A stretch of 64,000 nt of DNA from Nitrospira sp. (GCA_030123625.1 CP126121.1:4256179-4320178), one strand, 5' to 3'; positions 1 to 9,135 are shown, counted from the first letter of the stretch. Made by a program: numbers and translations. The notes: generated from the letters alone by a model not told the origin.

Positions 1-678
1 CAGGAACCCAATCCAGCGCCACAAGTTCAGCAGACTGGCGAGGGAGGCGGCGACATACGTCAGCGCGGCTGCGGTGAGTATGCTGCGAGCGCCCGGCTCA
101 TCCTCAGGCGAGAGATACTGGCCCTGCCGGAGTACGGGCAGGGCGCGCCTGAAGCTGGCGTCCCATTCGACCGGCAGCGTGACGAGGTGGATCAGCGTGG
201 AGATTCCCATCGTCGCCATTCCGGCCATCATGACGACGACACTCGCAACCGGTGTTCGGGCTACGGCCGCCGCGACGGGAATTCCCATCATCAGGACCGC
301 CCCGGCCTTCTCCGCGCCTTGTGCGAACCGAACGAGCTTTGTCCGTTCTGCAAGCGGCTGGTATCCTAGGTGGTCTTGAATGGCGTGCCCGACTTCGTGA
401 GCGGCGATGGTAATCGCCGTGAGGGATTTTCCATCGAAAATAGCGGGTGTCAGGCGGACCGCTTTCATGACAGGATCGTAGTGGTCCCCCTTCTCGGTCG
501 GTTCGACTGTGATGTGCTGCAGCTCGAACCGATTGAGCAGGTGCCGAGCCAATTCACCTCCCGTGCCCGGATAGTCGGCACGGAGCGCGCTATGCTTGGC
601 AAACACCCGCCTGGTCCAAAGTTGAGGTCCGACGAGGATCAGGGCGACGACGATCAAGAGTAAGACAAGACGCACCAT
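1..678 (-). CDS. YugP-type membrane zinc metallopeptidase (3' end beyond window)
   Basis: The frame read from 678 down to base 1 has no stop, so the gene leaves the window on the left. The 226 codons present are about the usual full length of the YugP family (Zn_peptidase_2). The start begins with a hydrophobic segment (MVRLVLLLIVVALILVGP), a membrane anchor. Near residue 100 lies HEVGHAIQD, the HExxH zinc site with its catalytic glutamate, followed by further hydrophobic segments. Family knowledge: integral membrane metallopeptidase of unknown substrate. The gene is divergent from the flavoprotein at 868. The family call is firm; the true C-terminus is not visible. Confidence 0.85.
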   Translation of the reverse strand, partial: MVRLVLLLIVVALILVGPQLWTRRVFAKHSALRADYPGTGGELARHLLNRFELQHITVEPTEKGDHYDPVMKAVRLTPAIFDGKSLTAITIAAHEVGHAIQDHLGYQPLAERTKLVRFAQGAEKAGAVLMMGIPVAAAVARTPVASVVVMMAGMATMGISTLIHLVTLPVEWDASFRRALPVLRQGQYLSPEDEPGARSILTAAALTYVAASLASLLNLWRWIGFL

Positions 679-867
679 GTATCCCACTCTCCCCGCGCGT
701 GGCCGGCGAAGCAGCCGGTCAAGGCGATGGCTCCTTCTCCAGACAGGCTAACACACTTGAAGACGAGAACCGAAACTCGGCTATCGATCTCCAATAGCCA
801 CATTGCACCAGATGAGTTCTGAAGTAGAAAGTACCAGGACCTCCCTGAATGGCCATATGCGTGCCGC

Positions 868-2052
868 ATGAACACCACCTATGACGTCATCGTGGTCGGC
901 AGTGGACCGGCAGGGGCTTGCGCAGCGTGGCGGTTGGCGAAGGCGGGAGTGCCCGTCGCCGTACTCGAGAAAGCCTCGTTGCCGCGGTACAAGACCTGTG
1001 GGGGAGGGATCGTCGGACGAGCCATGCAAACATTGCCCATGGAGGTGCGCCAGGTAGCCGAACAGGACTGTCATACCGCGCAGCTCAATCTTCTCGATGC
1101 CGGACTATCCTTCACGACGCATCGACAGACACCTATCGTTTCCATGACGATGCGGTCTCGATTTGATTTTGCCATTCTGTCAGCCGCTCAAACCGCCGGC
1201 GCTGCCGTTCACGAACGATGCGCTGTAGAAAACGTTTCATTCCATGGAGACGTTGTTACGCTCGCCACAAGCGCAGGCTCGATACGCGCCAAGTTCGTCG
1301 TGGCCGCCGATGGAGCATTCAGCACGGTCGCGCGAACGATGGGTCTGGCCGACGGACGTATCCTCATTCCGGCGCTCGAGTACGAGGCGACGATTCCCTC
1401 TTCCCGGTTGGACAGGTTTCACGGCACGGCACGATTTGATTTTGGCCTGCTCACCCATGGGTATGCGTGGACATTTCCGAAACGTCGGCATCTGTCGATC
1501 GGTGTCCTGTCGATGGCGCAGAGAGGAAACAACCTCAAACAGGCGATGGCGCGCTATCTCGACCTGCTCGGTTGTGGTTCCGTCACGCAAATTGAGCGGC
1601 ACGGCTTTGTCATTCCCATCCGACCCCGGCAAGGGCCGCTCATCGACAAGCGCATCCTGTTGGTTGGTGATGCCGCCGGCTTCGCCGATCCCGTCACCGG
1701 AGAAGGCATTTCGTTCGCCATTCGCAGCGGTCTGATGGCGGCACAAGCCTTGATTGATGGGCAACTTGACGAGGAGTCTGTACGAAGCGCCTACACCCGT
1801 TCAGTGGCTGAGACAATCCTTCCTGAACTGCAACGAGGAAGATTGTTGGCCCGGCTGCTGTACCACTTCCCTCGCACCAGATCCTGGGCGTTTTCCCAAC
1901 ATGGTCGGCGCCTCTCCGAAGCCGTGACGGACATAATGGCCGGGAAGAGACAGTATCGAGACCTGTCGTTTAAGCCTGGAACGCTGCTCCGGCTGCTATC
2001 GCCAAAATGGTTGAGGAATTTGGCCTACAGGCCTGCTCGGCCGCACGATTGA
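868..2052 (+). CDS. Geranylgeranyl reductase family FAD-dependent oxidoreductase
   Basis: The 394-residue protein opens with a Rossmann dinucleotide site (VIVVGSGPAGACAAWRLA, residues about 7-24) and an acidic end to the second strand. A second FAD contact, GDAAGFADPVTGEG, lies near residue 267. This layout is that of the geranylgeranyl reductase/digeranylglycerophospholipid reductase family within the PHBH-like flavoproteins. Such enzymes reduce isoprenoid double bonds or hydroxylate quinone-like substrates; which applies here cannot be told from sequence. The gene stands alone: it is divergent from the YugP gene and convergent with the outer-membrane protein at 2093. Confidence 0.85.
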   Translation: MNTTYDVIVVGSGPAGACAAWRLAKAGVPVAVLEKASLPRYKTCGGGIVGRAMQTLPMEVRQVAEQDCHTAQLNLLDAGLSFTTHRQTPIVSMTMRSRFDFAILSAAQTAGAAVHERCAVENVSFHGDVVTLATSAGSIRAKFVVAADGAFSTVARTMGLADGRILIPALEYEATIPSSRLDRFHGTARFDFGLLTHGYAWTFPKRRHLSIGVLSMAQRGNNLKQAMARYLDLLGCGSVTQIERHGFVIPIRPRQGPLIDKRILLVGDAAGFADPVTGEGISFAIRSGLMAAQALIDGQLDEESVRSAYTRSVAETILPELQRGRLLARLLYHFPRTRSWAFSQHGRRLSEAVTDIMAGKRQYRDLSFKPGTLLRLLSPKWLRNLAYRPARPHD

Positions 2053-2092
2053 TCGAGCCTGATACAGCCGAGCCGAGACGCCATCATCGAAA

Positions 2093-2779
2093 TCAGAAGC
2101 GCAGGGACAACCCAGCGATGACGTGATGCGAGTCGTAGGTGGTCTTGAATGTTTCAGCGGCGAGGGCCGGTGTGGTGTTCTGATAATCCAATTCGGTGGT
2201 GAAATGCGTGAAGCGATATTGCGCGAATGCTCCGACCCGTTTCGTAACCATGACGGTCGCTCCGGCGTCGACTTTGGCGCCGACGGACACGTCGGTAGAG
2301 CTTTGTCCGCCTGGCTGAACAAACGTGTTCTGCCCCGCGTAAGTAATGAACAGCATCGGCCCGGCGGCGATATACGGCTGTATGCGCCCATGAGCGAATT
2401 GCTCGTCTCGAAGGAGCGGGAGCCGCAGACGGAGCACATCGAACGTGATTCCCCATGCCGGCAGACTCCAATTGGCGCCGTTTATTGTGGTGCTGCCTCC
2501 AGTGCCCGTCACGCCCACCTGTTGGCCGGGAGGCGTCTTGAGATGGAAGAAGAAGACGTCCAGGCCGAATCCAAGCCAGTCCATCTTGCTCTTGTCCAGC
2601 CAGTATCCCCCACGTCCGCCGGCAGTCCAATTGTTGTGCACGTGAAGGTCCCGGTAGGTCGTCGTGGTGCCCAATGAGCTCGTGACGGTCAGGTCCGCGT
2701 TTGCGGTCCAGACAGCCCCCGCATAGCCGTCGGCATACCATTCAGCTGATCCCTCCTTTGGATACACAAGAAGTACCAC
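2093..2779 (-). CDS. Outer-membrane beta-barrel protein (OmpA-like barrel), start uncertain
   Basis: The 228-residue frame has alternating amphipathic strands and ends in an aromatic residue (SLRF), as outer-membrane barrels do. The open frame continues upstream of the GTG at 2779 and encodes a good signal-peptide core (ICILSFALCVVLLVY, then PKEGSA as a likely cleavage site), but it meets TGA at 2813-2815 before any ATG. The only upstream start-like codons are ATT (2800) and CTG (2797); a GAAAGG lies 8 bases before the ATT. Either a rare start is used or the first codons are damaged. Function is not recognisable beyond a barrel. Confidence 0.7.
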   Translation of the reverse strand: MVLLVYPKEGSAEWYADGYAGAVWTANADLTVTSSLGTTTTYRDLHVHNNWTAGGRGGYWLDKSKMDWLGFGLDVFFFHLKTPPGQQVGVTGTGGSTTINGANWSLPAWGITFDVLRLRLPLLRDEQFAHGRIQPYIAAGPMLFITYAGQNTFVQPGGQSSTDVSVGAKVDAGATVMVTKRVGAFAQYRFTHFTTELDYQNTTPALAAETFKTTYDSHHVIAGLSLRF

Positions 2780-3141
2780 GCATAGCGCGAAGCTCAGAAT
2801 ACAGATGGCCTTTCAATAGCTCATGATCGCATTCCCCCTGTGAGTAATCCTCTTGGCCACCACAATTACATACCGGCTGCAGCCGCTTGACCAGCACTAT
2901 TCGATTTTCAAACGTGAATTTGAGTGGCACACGGTATCGAGGGAAGAATTAGTAAGGATCTGTGCGTGGAATATTGGACCACTGTTCTGTGACAGAACAA
3001 CGACGGAAAGCCCGTTCATTTCATTGAGCAGAGAAAACCTCAGAGCTCACGGCTCTTGTTCATAGTCGTCAAGACATCGAAGAGCGACGTGCCATTTGCT
3101 TATTCCCCTCAGGACCCCACGGTCCGTGATTGTAGAGTGTT
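2780..3141. other. Intergenic region with a 17-bp palindrome
   Basis: No convincing gene is seen. The stretch is AT-richer than its surroundings and lies between two minus-strand genes, so it probably carries the promoter of the barrel gene at 2779. It contains a perfect 8-1-8 palindrome at 2983-2999 (listed separately). A short perfect palindrome CACGGTCCGTG lies at 3118-3128, just past the stop of the 3142-3573 gene. Confidence 0.6.
2983..2999. promoter_or_regulatory. Perfect inverted repeat, candidate operator
   Basis: TGTTCTGT-G-ACAGAACA has two perfect 8-base arms around a single base. It lies about 200 bases upstream of the outer-membrane barrel gene on the minus strand. No T-run follows on either side, so it is more like a repressor site than a terminator. 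The binding protein is unknown. Confidence 0.35.
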
Positions 3142-3573
3142 TCACCGTTCAGCCGGTTTGATCTGCGTCAACACTCCAGCTCCATCCACCTGCGCTTCCA
3201 CGGTCTCCCCCATATGGATCACCGATTGTACATCGGTGGCATTCGTAGACTTGAGCATCACTTCATGGCCGTCAGGCTGCCGCACGACATAGGTATCGCC
3301 TGCGATGGACAATACTTGTCCGATGATCGTCCCAGGGCCGGACGGTGCGGACCGCACTTGGCTGGGATCGATCAACGGTCTGCCTGGCTCTCCGGTACCT
3401 CGATTCCCCGGCCCCAACCGAGGACCCTGCTCATCAGGCCGCCCGCCGGTCACCGGACTCTTTCCCCCGCCCGGCGCGATGGTCGACGGTTCGTTCGCTG
3501 CCTGAATGTTCACGGTTCCGGCCATGAGCACCACGATGATGATTCCTATGATTCTGATCCATAAGCCACGCAT
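3142..3573 (-). CDS. Small secreted protein with OB-like C-terminal domain, unknown function
   Basis: The 143-residue protein starts after a good AAGGAG ribosome site. It has a signal peptide (hydrophobic IIGIIIVVLMAGTV, cleavage probably after IQAA). Then follows a Pro/Gly-rich linker of about 50 residues and a compact C-terminal domain of about 65 residues with short beta strands (GTIIGQVLSIAGDTYVVR, then a GETVEAQVD strand). The last domain resembles in pattern that of the secreted protein at 16232-16543, so the two may be paralogues. No family name is claimed; the likely location is the periplasm. Confidence 0.7.
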   Translation of the reverse strand: MRGLWIRIIGIIIVVLMAGTVNIQAANEPSTIAPGGGKSPVTGGRPDEQGPRLGPGNRGTGEPGRPLIDPSQVRSAPSGPGTIIGQVLSIAGDTYVVRQPDGHEVMLKSTNATDVQSVIHMGETVEAQVDGAGVLTQIKPAER

Positions 3574-3831
3574 AGAGACTCCTTCCAGCTCGTGTCCTCA
3601 GTGTATTGCGTCCGGTCTCAGACGGGGGCTCGGAAGAGACCTAGGTAGGGTCGCTCGCGAGAACGGTGGTCTGTTAAAGAACTTCACTGGGGCGCATTCC
3701 TGCTTGTTTCGCTGGATGAAAGATCGACGGAGCGGGCACCCCGTGGTCTTTCCTATCGAGGCTTGGTGCGGTATCCTTCCCGGATACATGAATGAGAGGA
3801 GTGTCGACTGAACTTCAAGATTCTCTCCACC

Positions 3832-4827
3832 ATGTCCCACGTTTTTGATAGATCTTCGAATCACATGGCCATCAGTGTGCTTGTGGCATGGAGCGGGCTC
3901 TGGGCTGGGTGCGGCACGACTCTGGTGCCTCAGTCTGACCATGACCGCGAGTCGCAGGCCGTTTTTCATCAGTTGGCAAGCCTGGACGTGGCTTCGAATC
4001 GTTTGTACGAATCGATCGCGGACCAATCCGATGTGGAGGGGTTCAGCCATCGGCTGGAGGTCGAGTCTGATCGTGCCGGTCCGTTCACGTCGTTGGAGAG
4101 GGAGCGCATCGCGCAGTCGTTCGTGCGTTCGCTCAAGGTCATGCTCTTCGATCTGGCCCCGGCGAACTTCTGGGAACATCATCTCGCGCAATACTATGCT
4201 TCAACGTTGTCCATCACGGAGGCCCGGCGGTTGATCGAGGACTACGGCGACGAAATCCTCATCCCGACGTCACGCGTGCATGAACTCCGCAGGAGTTTTG
4301 TGAAGGACCGCCTGCCGGACCTGTTGCCCGCGGTGCGAACACGGTCGCTTCTATTCCACATCTCGAATGAAGCGATGGTCCCAACGCTCTTGCCGGGAGA
4401 CCATGTGATTGCGGACAGGGCTGCGTATCACGCAGCCGAACCTCGGCGCGGTGATGTCGTCGTCTATCGCTATCCGAATGAGAATGGAACACGCTTTCTT
4501 CACCGCGTGATCGGGGTTCCCGGCGATCGGATCGACGTTCGCAATCAGGTCGTCTCCGTGAATGAAGAAATCGTAACCGAACCCTATGTGCAACATACCG
4601 ACCGATCCAGTATGGTCGGAAACGTCCGCGATTACCTCGGACCTGTGATCGTGCCTGCCGACACGTATTTCGTCTTGGGCGACAATCGGGAAGAGAGTCT
4701 GGACAGCCGCTTCTTGGGACCCATCAGCAAGGAGCACATTCTAGGGCGGGCGGTGTTCATCTACTGGTCGATTGATCACAGCACGAGGATTCCTCGTTGG
4801 GATCGTCTCAATCAATCGGTGCATTGA
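3832..4827 (+). CDS. Signal-peptidase-I-like (S26) protein lacking the catalytic Ser and Lys, with an extra N-terminal domain
   Basis: The 331-residue protein has a hydrophobic N-terminus ending in LWAGC, a poor lipobox, so it may be a lipoprotein or a membrane-anchored protein. Residues about 30-170 form a helical domain not normal for LepB. Residues about 175-320 are an S26 peptidase domain with clear boxes: AMVPTLLPGD, GDVVVYRYP, HRVIGVPGD and GDNREESLDSR. The nucleophile position (normally SM in SxSMxPTL) is Ala181 (GCG), and the usual catalytic Lys (KRVIG) is His224, as in ER-type signal peptidases that do keep the Ser. The fold seems kept and the chemistry lost. A regulatory or scaffolding role is inferred. 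The start at 3832 lacks a strong ribosome site; ATG 3865 is an alternative. Confidence 0.8.
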   Translation: MSHVFDRSSNHMAISVLVAWSGLWAGCGTTLVPQSDHDRESQAVFHQLASLDVASNRLYESIADQSDVEGFSHRLEVESDRAGPFTSLERERIAQSFVRSLKVMLFDLAPANFWEHHLAQYYASTLSITEARRLIEDYGDEILIPTSRVHELRRSFVKDRLPDLLPAVRTRSLLFHISNEAMVPTLLPGDHVIADRAAYHAAEPRRGDVVVYRYPNENGTRFLHRVIGVPGDRIDVRNQVVSVNEEIVTEPYVQHTDRSSMVGNVRDYLGPVIVPADTYFVLGDNREESLDSRFLGPISKEHILGRAVFIYWSIDHSTRIPRWDRLNQSVH

Positions 4828-4964
4828 CTGTGGCGTGGAAGTTGGTGATACCCCCATTCCCATGGATCATGTCTCACACCGCCTTGCCGCAATGGTCCAA
4901 GGACCGGAAGCACTTGCCTTGATGGTTACGACGCCCATTGACGTGACCTGAACGGGAGTTCACC

Positions 4965-7742
4965 GTGTTCGGAATGTGCGATCCCTTGCTTGCCGTTTCC
5001 TCGATGCTGCTGGGTGGCGCGGCCGCCTATGTCATCCTCAGCATCGCCGAGCGGATGCGCGCGCCCGACCAAGGCCCCGTCAAGATGCGATGGCTCACGA
5101 TCGGTGCCGTCGCAGCCGGCCTTGAAATATGGGCGATTCACTACATCGGGAATCTGGCGTTCTGTCCGCCGGTCTCGACACCCCAGGACTCGGCGCTTGC
5201 CGTGCTTTCCCTTTTGTCGGCCGGGGCGACCGGAGCCGTGGCCGTGTACCTGATCAGCAGCCATGCCGACAGTCGAATGCGGCTCGTCTCTGGAGGAATG
5301 CTGATGGGTGGCTGCATGAACCTGACCCATTTTTCCAGCATGTTGGCGGTCCACCAGCCGATCGACCTCGAGAATGACGTGATGCTCTTCGTGCTGTCGG
5401 TTGTGGGGATCATCGCACTGAGCATCATCGTTCTCACGCTCGGAGCGTGGAATATCGCGTACGGAAACTGGCGGGTGACGGAAAAGGCGAGTGCCATGGG
5501 GTTGGCTCTTGCCGGATCCCACCTCATCGGGATGATTCCCATGCACGGTATTTCCGACATGACGACCGCCGCTCCGCCGCCGGGAATCGAGATGGATCTC
5601 CTCGCGGTTGTCGCCGTATCGCTCTCGACACTTCTAGCCATCATCGATCGGCAAGTGACGGCGGCATCAAGTCGGGCGCGCGAGAGCCATGCCCGGATGA
5701 CCGAGGCCATCGAAAGTGTGCCTCAATGGTTTGCGCTGTTTGACCGGGACGATCGTCTCGTCATCTGTAACCGCAAGTATCGCGAAGTGATGTCCGGGCT
5801 GAGCGCCGACGTGCAGCTCGGCGACTCGTTCGAATCGATCATTCGCCGTATTGCTGAACGGGGTGATATCCCCGCTGCGATCGGAGACGTCGAATCCTGG
5901 ATCCAAAAGCGCCTCGACCTGCACCACCATCCTCAAGGGCCCCACCTTCAATACCGTTCCAGCGGCGAATGGATCCAGATCAACGAGCGCAGGACGCACG
6001 ACGGCGGCATTGTCTTCATCGCCACCGACATTACGGCTCTGAAACATGCGGAACAGGCCGCCGAAGAGGCCAAAGCGCGGTTAGCGGATTCGTTGGCGTT
6101 GGTGAATGCCGCGAAGGCCCGCATGCAGGAAGAGCTGAATGTCGGTCGGGATATTCAACGGAGCATGCTCCCACGCGTGTTTCCGGCTTTCCCGGATCGG
6201 AAGGAGCTGGAGCTCTATGCGGTCCTCGAACCGGCTCTGGAAATCGGCGGGGACCTCTATGATTTCTTTTTGATCGACGACCAGCGGCTCTGTTTCGTCA
6301 TCGGCGATGTGTCGGGCAACGGGGTTCCTGCCGCGCTGTTCATGGCGATGACCAAAATTATGGTGAAGACTCGGGCGTCGTCGGATCCCTCGCCCGCCAG
6401 TATCGTCACCCATGTGAATGACGCGCTCAGCGCGGAAAACGACAGCTGTATGTTCGTCACCCTGTACCTGGGCATCTTGAATCTCCGCGACGGCACGCTC
6501 CTCACGACCAATGCGGGCCATAATCCTCCGCTGTTGAAGCGACGGAACGGGAAGTTTGAGTGGTTGACGGCCCAAGATGGGCCGCTCGTCGGTCCGATGC
6601 CGGGCATTGCCTTCAAGGAGAGCCTCATCCAATTGGCCCCTGGGGATGAGCTCTTCTTTTATACCGATGGGGTCACCGAAGCCGACAATACGCGGCGCGA
6701 ATTGTTCGGCAAGGACCGATTGAAAGCGGTGCTGGATCAATCCAAGGCCGTCTCGGTGGTCGATCGTATCGGTGACGTCATGAAGGCGGTGAAGACCTTC
6801 GCCGGCGGCGCTCCGCAGGCGGATGATATCACCATATTGGGAATACGGTATCTCGGGGTCGCCCCGTCCGATGTGGCAATCAACATGTTCCGCCAGACAA
6901 TGCTCAACCGATTGGCGGTCATTCCGATGATCCAGACGGCGTTTGAGCGGTATGTGGCGCAATGGGAACGGGCCAAGCCGCTCATTCCTACACTCAACAT
7001 GGCATTGGATGATCTGCTCAACAATGTCGTGCAGTATGCCTTTCCGAACGATCCGACGGAGCACACCATTGCCGTGGAAGGCGAAGTGCGCGATGAGTGC
7101 GTGGTCCTGACCATTACGGATGACGGGATTCCCTTCAACCCCTTAACGGTCGCCACACCGGATTTGTCGCGGCTCCTGCACGAACGCGAGATCGGAGGTT
7201 TGGGAATTCACTTGATACGCTCCCTGTTTGACGAAGTGACGTACCATCGCCATGTGGGTCGCAACGTGTTGACGGTGAAAAAGAAGTTCGTATCTGAGCC
7301 GTCCGTCTCTAGGAGACGTCCTAATCAGACCGGAGTCAGGGCATCCGAAGTCGAACGAAAGGCACCACAAGCAGGCCCGGACTCGACGAGCATGACGATC
7401 AGTATCGCATTACATCGGAGCGGTGATGTGATGATCGTCACCCCGCAGAACCGCTTCGACACGAACAGTGCGCCGGAGGTCGAGCGTATCCTGACGGAAT
7501 CCATCGAGCGCGGGGAACGGCAGATTGTCTTGGATCTTTCTCGAATTTCGTACATTTCGTCCATTGGACTGCGGGTGATCTTGAAAGCCGTGATGGCCAT
7601 GACCCGCACAGGCGGAAGAATCGTACTCAGTGGAGGGAACGACCACGTCGGAACAGTGCTCCAATTGAGCGGGGCGCTGATGATGAGCCTCCATGCCTCC
7701 ACGCTCGAAGACGCCGTCTCGAAGGTTCAAGAGGGACGTTGA
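4965..7742 (+). CDS. MHYT-PAS-PP2C(SpoIIE)-HATPase-STAS partner-switching sensor protein
   Basis: The GTG start at 4965 is preceded by GGGAG at a good distance. The 925 residues hold, in order: an MHYT-type membrane sensor of about seven helices (residues 1-230, with degenerate motifs AIHYIGNLAF and GSHLIGMIPMHG), a PAS domain (about 245-355), a coiled linker, a PP2C/SpoIIE phosphatase (about 388-630, with GGDLYDFF and IGDVSGNG metal-site motifs), an RsbW-like HATPase kinase (about 640-770, with GGLGIHLIRSL) and a STAS domain (about 810-925, with ISYISSIGLR). Known roles: PP2C dephosphorylates the STAS serine and the HATPase phosphorylates it. Here all parts share one chain beside a free STAS protein at 7925. 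The output target is unknown. Confidence 0.88.
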   Translation: MFGMCDPLLAVSSMLLGGAAAYVILSIAERMRAPDQGPVKMRWLTIGAVAAGLEIWAIHYIGNLAFCPPVSTPQDSALAVLSLLSAGATGAVAVYLISSHADSRMRLVSGGMLMGGCMNLTHFSSMLAVHQPIDLENDVMLFVLSVVGIIALSIIVLTLGAWNIAYGNWRVTEKASAMGLALAGSHLIGMIPMHGISDMTTAAPPPGIEMDLLAVVAVSLSTLLAIIDRQVTAASSRARESHARMTEAIESVPQWFALFDRDDRLVICNRKYREVMSGLSADVQLGDSFESIIRRIAERGDIPAAIGDVESWIQKRLDLHHHPQGPHLQYRSSGEWIQINERRTHDGGIVFIATDITALKHAEQAAEEAKARLADSLALVNAAKARMQEELNVGRDIQRSMLPRVFPAFPDRKELELYAVLEPALEIGGDLYDFFLIDDQRLCFVIGDVSGNGVPAALFMAMTKIMVKTRASSDPSPASIVTHVNDALSAENDSCMFVTLYLGILNLRDGTLLTTNAGHNPPLLKRRNGKFEWLTAQDGPLVGPMPGIAFKESLIQLAPGDELFFYTDGVTEADNTRRELFGKDRLKAVLDQSKAVSVVDRIGDVMKAVKTFAGGAPQADDITILGIRYLGVAPSDVAINMFRQTMLNRLAVIPMIQTAFERYVAQWERAKPLIPTLNMALDDLLNNVVQYAFPNDPTEHTIAVEGEVRDECVVLTITDDGIPFNPLTVATPDLSRLLHEREIGGLGIHLIRSLFDEVTYHRHVGRNVLTVKKKFVSEPSVSRRRPNQTGVRASEVERKAPQAGPDSTSMTISIALHRSGDVMIVTPQNRFDTNSAPEVERILTESIERGERQIVLDLSRISYISSIGLRVILKAVMAMTRTGGRIVLSGGNDHVGTVLQLSGALMMSLHASTLEDAVSKVQEGR

Positions 7743-7924
7743 CACACTTTCGATCGGCCGAGACCCTCATGCTTCAGCGAATCGTCGGCGGTCCAGGATA
7801 TCGACCGATAGAAGACGGGAACGTATCGATGATATGATGGAAGCCGCTGCAGTCGCGACTCCGGCTCGATGAGACAGCTGCTGTGAACGAGATGATTCGG
7901 AATGAGACAGAAAGGAGTGCAACC

Positions 7925-8308
7925 ATGGACCAAGAGACTCGACACACGCTGGCGATAACTTCTCACGAGAAGGCCGGAATCACCTTCGTCAAGATGCAAG
8001 GGAGCCTCTCCGCCACCACCGCCGAACAGGGAAATCAGGAGATGAAAAAGATCATAGATGCGGGTGCGAAAAAGGTCGTCATCAACCTGGCCGATGTGGA
8101 CTATATCAGCAGCGGCGGCATCCGGGTCCTCATTCTCGCATGCAAGCAACTGAACAACGCTCAAGGGGCAATGAAGATTGCCGCAGCGAAAGGAATGGTC
8201 AAAGAGGCTCTTGAGGCCAGCGGATTCAATCTGCTCAACCGCGTCTATGGAAACAACATCCAACTCTGCAATACGGAGGAAGAGGCTGTGGCCGCCTTTA
8301 AAGACTAG
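7925..8308 (+). CDS. STAS-domain anti-sigma factor antagonist
   Basis: The start at 7925 follows AAAGGAG closely; an ATG at 7883 is in frame but less well placed. The 127-residue protein is a single STAS domain with the phosphorylatable serine motif DVDYISSGGIRVL, as in SpoIIAA/RsbV. It lies about 180 bases after the large PP2C-HATPase-STAS gene, on the same strand, and is a natural substrate for its kinase and phosphatase domains. What it releases when unphosphorylated (a sigma factor or another effector) is not visible in the window. Confidence 0.88.
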   Translation: MDQETRHTLAITSHEKAGITFVKMQGSLSATTAEQGNQEMKKIIDAGAKKVVINLADVDYISSGGIRVLILACKQLNNAQGAMKIAAAKGMVKEALEASGFNLLNRVYGNNIQLCNTEEEAVAAFKD

Positions 8309-8458
8309 GCCGTCATTTCTACGAATATCGAAAGTATCCGGCACGCCATACAAGACCCTCGTGGTAGGAAACATCGCACTTAAAATCGGTTGACACCAGC
8401 CGCCGCTTCCCTTACAAAAACCCGGTTCATTCGTTCGCGTCATCGAGGACATACTCAG

Positions 8459-9046
8459 ATGGATTTTCCTTCCGGTACCCAAAGACCAGACTCCTTGACA
8501 CAAAGTTGTCGCGATCTAGTCCGTACCTTCACCTATGAGGACATCTTGGGCTGCACCATCTATGCGACGCCCATGCTGTTCATGATCGGCCCTGCTTCGA
8601 TTGTCGCCGACGATCCTCTCATCGCCGTGGTCGTCCAGAGTCTCATCGGCTTTGTGCTCAGTTGGGCGGTACACCGCACGGGACATCGATTACTGACCGC
8701 TCTACCCAAAGAACCCTGCCGCTTGTATATCTCGTCATTCCGGTGCTTGCCCATGAGGTTGACCATAACGCAATTTCTATGGGTAACGGAGCTGATCGTC
8801 GGCGCGGCAGTGTTCGCCGCAGTAGCGGGGAAACGATTCCTGCACACCGGCGATACATTCGGACTCCTGAGCGGCCTGAGCTTCATGGTTACTGCATGTG
8901 TGTTGTATTTTATCCCTGTGTATTTGGGACGGCTTTGGATCCGACACTATTATCCTGCCATGACACTCGTGGGTCCGACCGAAGAGGTCATCAAGGCGTC
9001 GTTTCCAGGAATTCGGTCTATTTACACATTCACTCGCAAGCCCTGA
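8459..9046 (+). CDS. Membrane protein of unknown function
   Basis: The start at 8459 (MDFPSG) follows GAGGAC; an in-frame ATG at 8390 would add 23 unlikely residues. The 195-residue protein has about four to five hydrophobic segments (near LFMIGPASIVA, VVVQSLIGFVLSWAV, FLWVTELIVGAAVFAAVAG and FMVTACVLYFIPVYLG). No domain is recognised. It lies after the STAS gene on the same strand and is closed by a terminator at 9097, so it could belong to the same transcription unit, but its link to the signalling genes is only positional. Confidence 0.65.
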   Translation: MDFPSGTQRPDSLTQSCRDLVRTFTYEDILGCTIYATPMLFMIGPASIVADDPLIAVVVQSLIGFVLSWAVHRTGHRLLTALPKEPCRLYISSFRCLPMRLTITQFLWVTELIVGAAVFAAVAGKRFLHTGDTFGLLSGLSFMVTACVLYFIPVYLGRLWIRHYYPAMTLVGPTEEVIKASFPGIRSIYTFTRKP

Positions 9047-9096
9047 TCCCGATTGCTGAATCGCCCGTAGAGAGTAGAGTCGGGGTTCTCCTAGTT

Positions 9097-9135
9097 GAGA
9101 AGGTCTCCTGCCTTCTCTACCATATTTTTATTTTC
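9097..9135 (+). terminator. Rho-independent terminator after the 8459 gene
   Basis: A perfect 7-bp stem GAGAAGG (9097-9103) / CCTTCTC (9111-9117) with a 7-base loop is followed by the T-rich stretch ATATTTTTATTTT. It lies 50 bases past the stop of the membrane-protein gene and before yjbQ. Confidence 0.75.
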
